The notes under the pieces are model-generated. The model searched no databases and was not told the origin of the DNA. It saw only the letters and a list, made by a program, of their open reading frames with translations. A stretch of DNA of 64,000 bases from Alphaproteobacteria bacterium PA4 (lineage in GTDB: Bacteria > Pseudomonadota > Alphaproteobacteria > Sphingomonadales > Sphingomonadaceae), in NCBI GenBank assembly GCA_002256005.1, contig NKIQ01000004.1, positions 40,451-104,450 of the forward strand, written 5' to 3'. Both the position numbers and the translations under genes were made by a program. Below are positions 56,451 through 64,000 of this stretch, one piece after another (positions within the stretch are counted from its first letter, which is position 1; every line of letters begins with the position of its first letter).

Positions 56451-56506
56451 TTGCCTTTGCAAACAATAATAATCGGGCCGCAGTGTTCTCACAGGAGAGA
56501 CCTGCC

Positions 56507-57196
56507 ATGAAGTTCGCATCGATCGCCGCCATCGCTGTTTCGCTGGCTGCCGCGCCCGCTACCGCCGTGACCTATGATGCTTACGACAGTTTCAACGGAT
56601 CCGCCTTTGCCGGTCCTTTCGTGTTTTTCGAATTTGATGCGTTGACGGGCGGGACGCCACTGGCGAACCACACGAACTGTGCCGTGGGGCTCGACTGCCT
56701 GCTCAGCAGCGGGCAACCGGGTCTCGGCTTCTACAAGAACAGCAGTGGATTGCCGTTGACCGCGTTCGGCACCGTCGATGTGCCGGCCCATACCCTGTTC
56801 TTCCACCCCGGACAGACAGCTGACGCCGGCGTGCTGTTTCTGGCCCCGGCGACGGGCAGTTATCGGTTTCAGGTGGCGTTCAGCCTGCTGAGCAACACCA
56901 TGATCACCGGCGTGCAGTTGACCGGCTATCGCTTCTCCGGCGGCAATTTGTCGGCGCTCGGCGGGATCAGCCTTGATGCGCAGTTCCGCAGCGATGGCGC
57001 CGGCGATACGATCGCGCTGGCGGCGGGTCAGGGCCTGGCCATCGGCATCAATGCCGCCGGTGACTATCAGTTCGATTCGACCAGCATCAGCTTCCAGGTG
57101 TCGAATGTGCCGGAACCGGAGAGCTGGGCGCTGATGGTGGCCGGCTTCGGATTGGCAGGCGTTGTGCTCCGCCGCCGCCGCGTCATGTCCGTATAG
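56507..57196 (+). CDS. PEPxxWA-CTERM sorting domain protein
   Basis: A 229-residue exported protein: signal peptide (KFASIAAIAVSLAAAPATA), a beta-rich body, and the C-terminal sorting signal VPEPESWALMVAGFG, a hydrophobic helix, then RRRR. The PEPxxWA variant is typical of Sphingomonadales and is processed by an exosortase linked to exopolysaccharide genes. The body has no recognisable domain; two Cys (NCAVGLDC) may form a disulfide. AGGAGAG precedes ATG 56507. Confidence 0.92.
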   Translation: MKFASIAAIAVSLAAAPATAVTYDAYDSFNGSAFAGPFVFFEFDALTGGTPLANHTNCAVGLDCLLSSGQPGLGFYKNSSGLPLTAFGTVDVPAHTLFFHPGQTADAGVLFLAPATGSYRFQVAFSLLSNTMITGVQLTGYRFSGGNLSALGGISLDAQFRSDGAGDTIALAAGQGLAIGINAAGDYQFDSTSISFQVSNVPEPESWALMVAGFGLAGVVLRRRRVMSV

Positions 57197-57210
57197 GCCC
57201 TCTCGCAGCG

Positions 57211-57252
57211 GCGCTGCGCCGGGCTTTTTGCCAGCCCAGCGCAACGCAGCGC
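57211..57252 (+). terminator. Imperfect long hairpin after the PEP-CTERM gene
   Basis: GCGCTGCG pairs with CGCAGCGC (57245-57252), and inside it GGGCT (57221-57225) pairs with AGCCC (57233-57237), with TTTTTGCC in the loop. It lies 14 bases after the stop and 35 bases before rpe. No T-run follows, so terminator function is uncertain. Confidence 0.4.
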
Positions 57253-57287
57253 TTCCGGCATGGCGCGCTGCCTGCTAGAGGCTATTC

Positions 57288-57947
57288 ATGCAGGGTCCTG
57301 TTCGCATCGCCCCGTCGATTCTATCGGCGGATTTCGCCCGTTTGGGGGAGGAGGTGCGCGCCATCACCGCCGCAGGTGCCGATTATGTCCATGTCGATGT
57401 GATGGACGGGCATTTCGTGCCGAACATCACCATCGGCCCGATGGTGGTGAAGGCGCTGCGCCCGCATACGTCCCTTGTCATGGACGTGCATCTGATGATC
57501 TCGCCGGCCGATCCCTATCTCGATGCCTTTGCCGAAGCCGGCGCCGATATCCTGACCGTGCATCCGGAAGCCGGGCCGCACCTGCATCGCAGTATCCAGC
57601 GCATCAAGGGGCTGGGCAAGAAGGCCGGTGTGTCGCTGAACCCGGCGACGCCCGCCAAGATGCTCGATTATGTCATCGATGATGTCGACCTGGTGCTGGT
57701 GATGAGCGTCAATCCCGGTTTCGGCGGGCAGAGCTTCATCGACAGCCAGCTCAGGAAGATCGAAGCCATTCGCAAGATGATCGACAAGACCGGCAAGGCG
57801 ATCGACCTGGAAGTCGATGGCGGCATCGACACCATCACTGCCCGCGCTGCCGTCAACGCCGGCGCCGATGTGCTGGTCGCCGGCACTGCCACCTTCCGCG
57901 GCGGCGCCGAGCGCTACGCCGCCAATATCGCGGCGCTGCGGGGCTGA
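57288..57947 (+). CDS. rpe: Ribulose-phosphate 3-epimerase
   Basis: A 219-residue TIM-barrel metal enzyme interconverting ribulose 5-phosphate and xylulose 5-phosphate. Catalytic/metal residues in [31 protein letters not shown] and EVDGGID are intact. The next gene starts 2 bases after its stop, giving an rpe-heparinase-purH order common in Alphaproteobacteria. Confidence 0.97.
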   Translation: MQGPVRIAPSILSADFARLGEEVRAITAAGADYVHVDVMDGHFVPNITIGPMVVKALRPHTSLVMDVHLMISPADPYLDAFAEAGADILTVHPEAGPHLHRSIQRIKGLGKKAGVSLNPATPAKMLDYVIDDVDLVLVMSVNPGFGGQSFIDSQLRKIEAIRKMIDKTGKAIDLEVDGGIDTITARAAVNAGADVLVAGTATFRGGAERYAANIAALRG

Positions 57948-57949
57948 CC

Positions 57950-59737
57950 ATGGCGCGGGCCGGTTCCAAGCCGCCGACCGCTGCCGCCACCCCTGCGCCG
58001 ACGGCCGACGCGGCCGAAACCGTCGATGAAGGGCGGTTGCTGCGTGTCGATGGCGACCGCGGCCTGTCATTGGGCGAGCGGCTGACGGCCCGGCTGAACG
58101 CCCGGCTCTATGCGACACCGCTGCACCGCCTGCGGCTGCGCGGCCGCTATCCGTTGAAGCTGCTCGGCGTGCCGCAGGACCCGGTGCCGGGGGATGAAAC
58201 GATCGGCGAGCGTATCACCGCCGGCCGGCTGATCCATGCCGGCCATACCGCGATGACGCGCGACCTGGATTACGCCAGCCCGGCGCATCCCGCGGCATGG
58301 CGGGACTGGGCCAATGGTTGGGACTGGCTGCGCGACCTGGCGGCGGTCGTGCCCGACCACAAGAGCGGCGCGAAGATCGCCGAGCCGCTGGTGCAGCGCT
58401 GGCTGAAGCGTTTCGGTGAGTTCGAGGCGCAGGCCTGGCGCGCCGATGTCACCGGGCGGCGGTTGCTGTTCGCGCTGGGCCATGCACCGTTGATCCTGTC
58501 CTCGTCCGATCAGGTCTATCGCTCCCTGCTGCTGTCGGCGATCGCCACCTGGGCACGCCATCTCGATCGCGCCGCCTTCCGCCTGCCTGATGCGCTGCCC
58601 AAGGTGCAGGCGCTCGCCGGTCTCTATGCCGCCGGCGTGCTGATTCCGGGCGGCGAAGCCCGGGCGGCCGCGGCGCTGGCGGGGCTCGATCGCCTGCTGG
58701 CGCTGCTGGTACTGCCCGATGGCGGCATCGCCAGTCGGGCGCCCGTCGATGCGCTGGCACTGGCCGAGTTGCTGCTGTTCGCGTCGGGTGCGCCCGCCGC
58801 TATCGGCCAGCGGCCGCCGCCGTTGTTTGCCGACACGCTGGCGCGGCTGGTGCCGGCGCTGAACGGTATGGCGCTGGGCGATGCCATCATCGGCGGCTGG
58901 CATGGCGGCGCTGCCATCGCGGCATTGCCGCTGGAACGGCTGGCCAGGCGTGCCGCCACTGGCACCGCCATGGTGCGCGGCGGGCGCTGGTCGGGTTATT
59001 ATCGCCTGTCGGCTGGGAAATCGGTGCTGGTCATCGACGCCGGGCCGCCGCCGCTGGCGCGGCTGGCTGCCGGTGGCCATGCCGGCACCCTGGCCTTTGA
59101 AATGAGCGATGGCCCGGACCGGCTGATCACCAATTGTGGCGGCGCGCGCGGGCTGGCGGCGCCGCTGGCGGCCGATCTTGCCGCCGGCTTGCGCACCACC
59201 GCCGCGCATTCGACGCTGGTCATCGCCGACACCAATTCGACTCGGATCAAGGGCGAGGCCGATCAGGCCGGCGCGCTCGGCCTGGGCGTCGAGGAGGTCG
59301 GCGTGCAGACGCGCAGCAGCGAGCAGGGCCATTGGCTGGAGGCAAGCCATGACGGCTATGCCAAGCGCTTCGGCATGATCGTGCGACGGCGGCTGTTCCT
59401 GTCGCCCGATGGGCAGGATCTGCGCGGCGAGGATGTCATCGAGGCGGCACCCCGGGGCAAGCTGACCCGACGCAGCGATCGCAGCTTCGATATCCGCTTC
59501 CACCTCGGCCCCGGCGTGGCCGCCACGCCCACCGCCGACGCCGCCGGCGCGCTCCTCAAGCTGCCGCAGGGCCGCGTCTGGGCGATGAAGGCGCGCGGCG
59601 GCCGGGTCGCCATCGAACCGTCGCTGTGGATCGATCCCGGCGGCACCCTCCACAAGACCCAGCAGCTGGTGATCAGCAGCCGTACCGAAGGCGCGGCGGC
59701 GAGCATCGGCTGGAGTTTCAAACGCGCCGGAAAGTGA
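57950..59737 (+). CDS. Heparinase II/III family protein
   Basis: A 595-residue protein with an alpha/alpha toroid N-terminal half (about 40-330) and a C-terminal beta-sandwich heparinase II/III domain (about 350-590; [36 protein letters not shown]). No signal peptide is seen, which is odd for a polysaccharide lyase, although this alphaproteobacterial family linked to rpe and purH is normally like that. Catalytic Tyr/His of true heparinases cannot be assigned; substrate unknown. Confidence 0.85.
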   Translation: MARAGSKPPTAAATPAPTADAAETVDEGRLLRVDGDRGLSLGERLTARLNARLYATPLHRLRLRGRYPLKLLGVPQDPVPGDETIGERITAGRLIHAGHTAMTRDLDYASPAHPAAWRDWANGWDWLRDLAAVVPDHKSGAKIAEPLVQRWLKRFGEFEAQAWRADVTGRRLLFALGHAPLILSSSDQVYRSLLLSAIATWARHLDRAAFRLPDALPKVQALAGLYAAGVLIPGGEARAAAALAGLDRLLALLVLPDGGIASRAPVDALALAELLLFASGAPAAIGQRPPPLFADTLARLVPALNGMALGDAIIGGWHGGAAIAALPLERLARRAATGTAMVRGGRWSGYYRLSAGKSVLVIDAGPPPLARLAAGGHAGTLAFEMSDGPDRLITNCGGARGLAAPLAADLAAGLRTTAAHSTLVIADTNSTRIKGEADQAGALGLGVEEVGVQTRSSEQGHWLEASHDGYAKRFGMIVRRRLFLSPDGQDLRGEDVIEAAPRGKLTRRSDRSFDIRFHLGPGVAATPTADAAGALLKLPQGRVWAMKARGGRVAIEPSLWIDPGGTLHKTQQLVISSRTEGAAASIGWSFKRAGK

Positions 59738-59741
59738 TGCA

Positions 59742-61331
59742 ATGACGGATTTTGTGAAGATACACCGGGCGCTGATTTCGGTCAGCGACAAGACCGGGAT
59801 CGTCGAGCTGGCGACGGCGCTGGCCGGCCATGGCGTGGCGCTGGTGTCGACCGGTGGCACCGCCAGGGCCCTGCGCGAGGCCGGGCTGATGGTCAGCGAT
59901 GTGGCCGACCTGACCGCCTTTCCCGAAATGATGGATGGCCGGGTGAAGACGCTGCACCCCAAGGTGCATGGCGGCCTGCTCGCCGATCGTGACGTGCCGG
60001 ACCATGTGGCAGCGATGGCGGCGCACGCGATCCTACCCATCGATCTCGCCATCATCAACCTCTACCCCTTTGCCGCCACGGTGGCGAAGGGTGCGGCGCG
60101 CGACGACATCATCGAGAATATCGACATCGGCGGCCCGGCGATGGTGCGGTCATCGGCGAAGAACCATGCCCATGTCGCCATCGTCACCGAGCCCGGCGAC
60201 TATGCGGCGCTGCTCGCCGCCATGGCCGAACATGATGGCGCCACGCCGCTGGCGCTGCGCCGGCGCCTCGCGGCCACGGCCTTTGCCCATACCGCTGCCT
60301 ATGACGCGGCGGTGGCGAGCTGGTTCGCCTTTGCCGACCAGGGCGAACAGTTCCCGGCGGTGCTGCCGCTGGCGCTGCGCCGTGCCGACACGCTGCGTTA
60401 TGGTGAGAACCCGCACCAGCAGGCGGCACTGTATGTGCCCCAGACCGGCGCCAGCGGCGTCGCCGCTGCCCGCCAGGTGCAGGGCAAGGAACTGAGCTAC
60501 AACAATCTCAACGATGCCGATGGCGCGCTGGAGCTGATCGCCGAGTTCCGCGACGCCGGCCCTGCCTGCGCCATCATCAAGCACGCCAACCCTTGCGGGG
60601 TTGCCACTGGCGCCACGCTCGCCGAGGCCTACAAGGCGGCGTTCGATTGCGATCCGGTCTCGGCCTTTGGTGGCATCATCGCCGTCAATGGCCTGATGGA
60701 CGGCCCGACCGCCGAGGCCATAGCCGGCATCTTTACCGAAGTGGTCATCGCGCCCGATGCCGATGCCGATGCGCTGGCAGTGTTCGCGGCCAAGAAGAAT
60801 CTGCGCCTGCTGCTGACCGGCAGCTTGCCCAACCCGCGCCGGCCTGGCCTCGCCCTGCGCCAGATCGGTGGTGGCATGCTGGTGCAGTCGCGCGACAATG
60901 GCGCCGTGACCCGGGCCGATTGCAAGGTGGTGACGCAGCGCGCGCCCACCGAACAGGAATGGGCCGACATGCTGTTCGCCTGGACCGTCGCCCGCCATGT
61001 CAAATCCAATGCCATCGTCTATGCCAAGGGTGGCAGCACCGCCGGCATCGGCGCCGGCCAGATGAGCCGGCTCGATTCGACCCGCATCGCCGCGGTGAAG
61101 GCCGGCGATGCCGCCCGCGCCGCCAGCTGGGCACAGCCGCGCACCATCGGCTCGGCGGTGGCGTCCGATGCGTTTTTCCCCTTTGCCGACGGACTGATTG
61201 CCGCTGCGGAGGCGGGGGCCACCGCCATCATCCAGCCGGGCGGATCCATCCGTGATGCCGAAGTCATCGCCGCCGCTGACGAGCGCGGGCTGGCGATGGT
61301 CTTTACCGGCATGCGGCATTTCCGGCACTGA
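59742..61331 (+). CDS. purH: Bifunctional AICAR formyltransferase / IMP cyclohydrolase
   Basis: A 529-residue enzyme doing the last two steps of IMP synthesis. N-terminal cyclohydrolase domain: [38 protein letters not shown]-terminal transformylase: [22 protein letters not shown] (catalytic Lys-His) and NAIVYAKGG. Full length. It starts 4 bases after the heparinase-like gene. Confidence 0.98.
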   Translation: MTDFVKIHRALISVSDKTGIVELATALAGHGVALVSTGGTARALREAGLMVSDVADLTAFPEMMDGRVKTLHPKVHGGLLADRDVPDHVAAMAAHAILPIDLAIINLYPFAATVAKGAARDDIIENIDIGGPAMVRSSAKNHAHVAIVTEPGDYAALLAAMAEHDGATPLALRRRLAATAFAHTAAYDAAVASWFAFADQGEQFPAVLPLALRRADTLRYGENPHQQAALYVPQTGASGVAAARQVQGKELSYNNLNDADGALELIAEFRDAGPACAIIKHANPCGVATGATLAEAYKAAFDCDPVSAFGGIIAVNGLMDGPTAEAIAGIFTEVVIAPDADADALAVFAAKKNLRLLLTGSLPNPRRPGLALRQIGGGMLVQSRDNGAVTRADCKVVTQRAPTEQEWADMLFAWTVARHVKSNAIVYAKGGSTAGIGAGQMSRLDSTRIAAVKAGDAARAASWAQPRTIGSAVASDAFFPFADGLIAAAEAGATAIIQPGGSIRDAEVIAAADERGLAMVFTGMRHFRH

Positions 61332-61336
61332 CGACG

Positions 61337-62143
61337 GTGGCGGAGGGGCATTTTCGCGTCGAGCATGATGGCGCGATTGCCATCCTGACCCATGCCCGCG
61401 GCGCGAAGCGCAACGCGCTGACAGCGGGGACGCTGCGGCAGTTGCAGGGCATCGCCGAACAGCTGCGCGAGGAACCGGGCATTCGGGCCGTGATCATCCG
61501 GGCCGAAGGCGCGGATTTCAGCGTCGGCATGGACATTGGAGGCATGGGGTCTGGCGGGGACGCCGCCGCGACCCCGCAGGCCCCGGTCGTGCAGGCGCGC
61601 CGCACCGCTGAGCTCGGCGCGCGCCTGATGCGCGCCCTGCGCGAAATCCCGCAGCCGACGATCTGCGCCGTGCAGGGCATCGCCAATGGCGGCGCCGCCT
61701 GCATCGCCACCGCCTGCGATTTTCGCCTGGGCAGCCGTGACGCGCGGATCGGCTATGGCGAAGTGCGGCTGGGCATCAATCTGATGTGGCAGGCGCTGCC
61801 CCTGGCCATCCAGGCTGTCGGGCTGGCGCGGGCCAAGCGCATGGTGATGACCGGCGCGCTGTTCGACGCGGCGACGCTGCTGGATTGGGGGTTCTTCGAT
61901 GAGATCGTGCCGCCCGAGGCGCTGGATGCCGCGGCGCGGCGCTGGGCCGAAGCGTTTGTCGCGCTGCCGCCCGTGGCCGTGCAGATGATCAAGCGTAGCG
62001 CCAATGCCTGGGCCGGTGCCCTCGATCAGGCCATCATGCACGCCGATGCCGACCAATGGCTGCTTGCCAGCCGCACCGATGATTTCGGCGAGGCCGTGTC
62101 GGCCTTTTTCGCCCGCCGCACCCCGCAGTTCACCGGCAATTGA
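61337..62143 (+). CDS. Enoyl-CoA hydratase/isomerase family protein
   Basis: A 268-residue crotonase-fold protein. Oxyanion-hole segments: [12 protein letters not shown] and [17 protein letters not shown]. The Glu usually used by hydratases lies in the GYGEVRLGI block; the second hydratase Glu is not obvious, so the reaction (hydratase, isomerase or other) is open. GTG 61337 starts 5 bases after purH; the serine hydrolase gene follows after 31 bases. Confidence 0.85.
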   Translation: MAEGHFRVEHDGAIAILTHARGAKRNALTAGTLRQLQGIAEQLREEPGIRAVIIRAEGADFSVGMDIGGMGSGGDAAATPQAPVVQARRTAELGARLMRALREIPQPTICAVQGIANGGAACIATACDFRLGSRDARIGYGEVRLGINLMWQALPLAIQAVGLARAKRMVMTGALFDAATLLDWGFFDEIVPPEALDAAARRWAEAFVALPPVAVQMIKRSANAWAGALDQAIMHADADQWLLASRTDDFGEAVSAFFARRTPQFTGN

Positions 62144-62174
62144 CCCTTTGCCGCCCGCAACAGGACCAACGCGC

Positions 62175-63314
62175 ATGACCATCGCCGACACGCTGACCGC
62201 CGCCCTCGCCGATGCCGGCATTCCCGGCGCCGTGGCCCTGACCGGTTCCAGTCGCGCCGCCGGCGATGCCATCGCCATCGGCACGCGTGGCGATGGCGCG
62301 CCGATGACGGCGGACAGCGTCTTTCAATTGGCGAGCATGACCAAGGCGGTGGTGTCGGTCGCGGCGATGCAGCTGGTCGAGGCCGGGCGATTGACGCTCG
62401 ATGCCCCGATCGGCGACCTGCTGCCGGGGTTGGCCGATCCGCAGGTCCTCACCGGCTTCGATGGTGATGGTCGGGTGCAGACCCGGCCGGCGGCGCGTCC
62501 GATCACGCTGCGCCACCTGCTCAGCCACACCTCCGGCCTCGGCTATGATTTCGTCCATGCCGATATGGCGCGGGCACGCGGCGCGCCGCCGGTGCCGGGC
62601 ACGCTCGCCAGCCTCGCCACGCCGTTGCTCTTCGATCCCGGTGACGATTGGGCCTATGGCATCAGCACCGATTGGGTTGGGCTGGCGGTGGAGGCGGCCA
62701 GCGGCCAGCGCCTCGACAGCTGGATCGCCGACCATATCACCGGGCCGCTCGGCATGACGGACACCGGTTTTGAACTGACCGAGTCTCGCAAGGCGCGCTT
62801 CGTCACCAACATGGCGCGCGGCGAGGATGGCACGCTGGTGCCATATCCCATCAACATCGGCGGCGGCACCAGCGGGGAATTCATCTCCGGCGGCGGCGGC
62901 ATGATCGGGACCGCGGGCGATTACATGCGCTTCCTGCGCATGCTGCTTAACGGCGGCGGCATCGATGGCGAGCGCATCCTGTCACGCGCGAGCATCGCCG
63001 AAATGACCCGCAACCAGATCGGCAGCCTGCGCGCCGGTGGCATGACCACGACGATGCCGGCGCTGTCCGCCGCCGTGCAATGGTTCCCCGAAATGATCGC
63101 CGGCTGGGGCCTGGGCTTCCTTATCAACCCCGAAACCGGCGCCGATGGCCGCAGCGCCGGCAGCTGCGCCTGGGCCGGCATCTGCAACACCTATTTCTGG
63201 TTCGATCCGGAGCGCGACATCGCCGCCGTGCTGCTGATGCAGATGCTGCCCTTTGCCGATCCGGGCGCGCTGGCGGTGCTGGGGGCGTTTGAGCGGGCGG
63301 TCTACGCGGCCTGA
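62175..63314 (+). CDS. Serine hydrolase, beta-lactamase class C family
   Basis: A 379-residue esterase/beta-lactamase-like protein. SxxK motif is SMTK near residue 53; the tyrosine motif is [18 protein letters not shown] and [15 protein letters not shown] are typical of the EstB/penicillin-binding-protein-like group. No signal peptide, so a cytoplasmic esterase is likelier than a resistance lactamase. ATG 62175 is chosen because homology starts there; the frame is open upstream inside the crotonase gene. Confidence 0.88.
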   Translation: MTIADTLTAALADAGIPGAVALTGSSRAAGDAIAIGTRGDGAPMTADSVFQLASMTKAVVSVAAMQLVEAGRLTLDAPIGDLLPGLADPQVLTGFDGDGRVQTRPAARPITLRHLLSHTSGLGYDFVHADMARARGAPPVPGTLASLATPLLFDPGDDWAYGISTDWVGLAVEAASGQRLDSWIADHITGPLGMTDTGFELTESRKARFVTNMARGEDGTLVPYPINIGGGTSGEFISGGGGMIGTAGDYMRFLRMLLNGGGIDGERILSRASIAEMTRNQIGSLRAGGMTTTMPALSAAVQWFPEMIAGWGLGFLINPETGADGRSAGSCAWAGICNTYFWFDPERDIAAVLLMQMLPFADPGALAVLGAFERAVYAA

Positions 63315-63558
63315 AACGGCGGCAGCCAGTGACGGCCGACTGGACTTTGCCGGTGCAGCGGGACGACGGGTGCTGACCGTTCGGCCGTTTGTCCCCTACA
63401 CAAAAATCGCCTTTCGCCGTCAAAGCTTTCAGTTGTTCATGCCGCGTCAATCTGCGGACGGGCATAAGCGACTCGTGGCTGGCGACAGCAACCGGAGTTT
63501 GCCCCCTGTTATCCGGTTGCCGCGTAAATCGCCCGCCACTGCGTGACGAGCGCAAACC
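63315..63558. other. Non-coding gap between convergent genes
   Basis: 244 bases between the serine hydrolase stop and the hairpin at 63559. Some short frames are open but none has a ribosome site, homology or normal codon usage. I see no repeat or promoter in it. Confidence 0.5.
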
Positions 63559-63590
63559 GGCCCCCGCTCCATGCCCCCGGAGCGGGGGCC
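63559..63590 (-). terminator. Terminator hairpin after the DUF1330-like gene
   Basis: A perfect 12-bp stem, GGCCCCCGCTCC (63559-63570) with GGAGCGGGGGCC (63579-63590), and an 8-base loop. It touches the stop codon of the minus-strand gene. On the plus strand it is followed by CTATTGTTT, so it may work in both directions. Confidence 0.7.
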
Positions 63591-64000
63591 CTATTGTTTC
63601 GGGGCCTCGGAACGCACCATCGGGATGCTGGCCGTCACATCCGGCGATGGCACGGCCTTGTAGCCGCCGGGGTTGAGCTGTGCGGCGACGGCCGGTGGTG
63701 GCGGGATTTCCGGATAGATCGTCACGGTGAAATCGCCGGCGCTGGGGTTCTGGCGAAGCGGCACCAGCTGTTTCTGATAGAGTTCCGAATACCAGAAGCG
63801 CCGGGCATGGGCGTAGCAGGGGAAGCGTACCATCAGCACGCTCTGGTTCGGCGGCGGGCTGCCTTCGAAGGTCGCGATGCTGCGCGGCGAGGCGATGTAA
63901 TAGCCGCCGAGTTTTTCATAAAGGCCGCTGGCCCGGATCGCTTCGCCATAGCGCAGGATGCGATCGCGATCGTGCACCAGCCCCGACACCAGCATGATGA
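63591..64000 (-). CDS. DUF1330-like protein, possibly incomplete at the window end
   Basis: At least 134 residues of a ferredoxin-like-fold DUF1330-type protein: LVSGLVHDRDRILRYGEAIR, LYEKLGGYYIA, VLMVRFPCYAHARRFWYS. Downstream of that domain is a proline-rich extension of about 50 residues ending SEAPKQ. An ATG at 63995 may be the start, but the frame continues to the window edge and a signal peptide could lie beyond. Function unknown. Confidence 0.65.
   Translation of the reverse strand, partial: IMLVSGLVHDRDRILRYGEAIRASGLYEKLGGYYIASPRSIATFEGSPPPNQSVLMVRFPCYAHARRFWYSELYQKQLVPLRQNPSAGDFTVTIYPEIPPPPAVAAQLNPGGYKAVPSPDVTASIPMVRSEAPKQ

Noticed and set aside
62175-63314. Antibiotic-resistance beta-lactamase
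   Set aside because: The SxxK/Tyr motifs are shared with esterases, there is no signal peptide, and the tyrosine motif is YGIST rather than the class C Y-A/S-N.

Overview
The window looks like chromosome of an aerobic anoxygenic phototroph of the Sphingomonadales (Alphaproteobacteria). It is GC-rich, with tightly packed ATGA/GTGA-overlapping operons. It carries bacteriochlorophyll, carotenoid and type-II reaction-centre genes, TonB-linked sugar use, Entner-Doudoroff enzymes and a PEPxxWA-CTERM protein. The order-level placement is an inference from gene content; no rRNA gene is present to confirm it. I saw no tRNA, CRISPR array, prophage or insertion sequence, and no gene-free stretch longer than 300 bases.

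Layout. (1) 1-11933: a maltodextrin-use operon with a TonB receptor (5' end missing), tryptophan-halogenase-like protein, two GH13 enzymes, a GH97 enzyme, an esterase, then zwf-glk-eda feeding glucose into the Entner-Doudoroff route. (2) 11970-16340: ABC ATPase, permease, secreted parallel beta-helix protein and di-heme cytochrome, laid out like nosF-nosY-nosD but without nosZ in the window; this is the best candidate for an undescribed system. (3) 16507-24508: hemW-rdgB-rph on the minus strand, small enzymes, a Rieske/transferase trio, and ahpF/ahpC. (4) 24631-27727: a light-dependent protochlorophyllide oxidoreductase (LPOR), a DSD1-like PLP enzyme and mtnP. (5) 27797-43986: photosynthesis genes bchI-bchD-bchO-small ORF, crtC-crtD (minus), crtF-bchC-bchX-bchY-bchZ-pufB-pufA-pufL-pufM-pufC, closed by a strong terminator. 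(6) 44233-64000: housekeeping genes (lptG-lptF, map, pyrF-trpF-trpB-trpA-accD, folC, rpe, purH) with a sigma-54-type promoter in front of a PEP-CTERM protein gene.

How it fits together. BchIDO insert Mg into protoporphyrin. LPOR can reduce protochlorophyllide in light and tolerates oxygen. BchXYZ and BchC lead from chlorophyllide a to bacteriochlorophyllide a. CrtC, CrtD and CrtF make methoxylated acyclic carotenoids. PufBA and PufLMC build the LH1-reaction-centre core with its tetraheme cytochrome. Other photosynthesis genes (bchFNBHLM, puhA, crtBI, ppsR, acsF) are not here, so the cluster is probably split or this is its edge.

Non-coding structure is rich. There are four copies of a ~125-bp inverted-repeat (BIME-like) element, a different GC-rich palindrome read into the N-terminus of hemW, a duplicated palindrome read in frame inside trpF, TGT-N12-ACA palindromes at crtD/crtF and before the PEP-CTERM gene, and hairpins between pufA/pufL and ahpC/ahpF.
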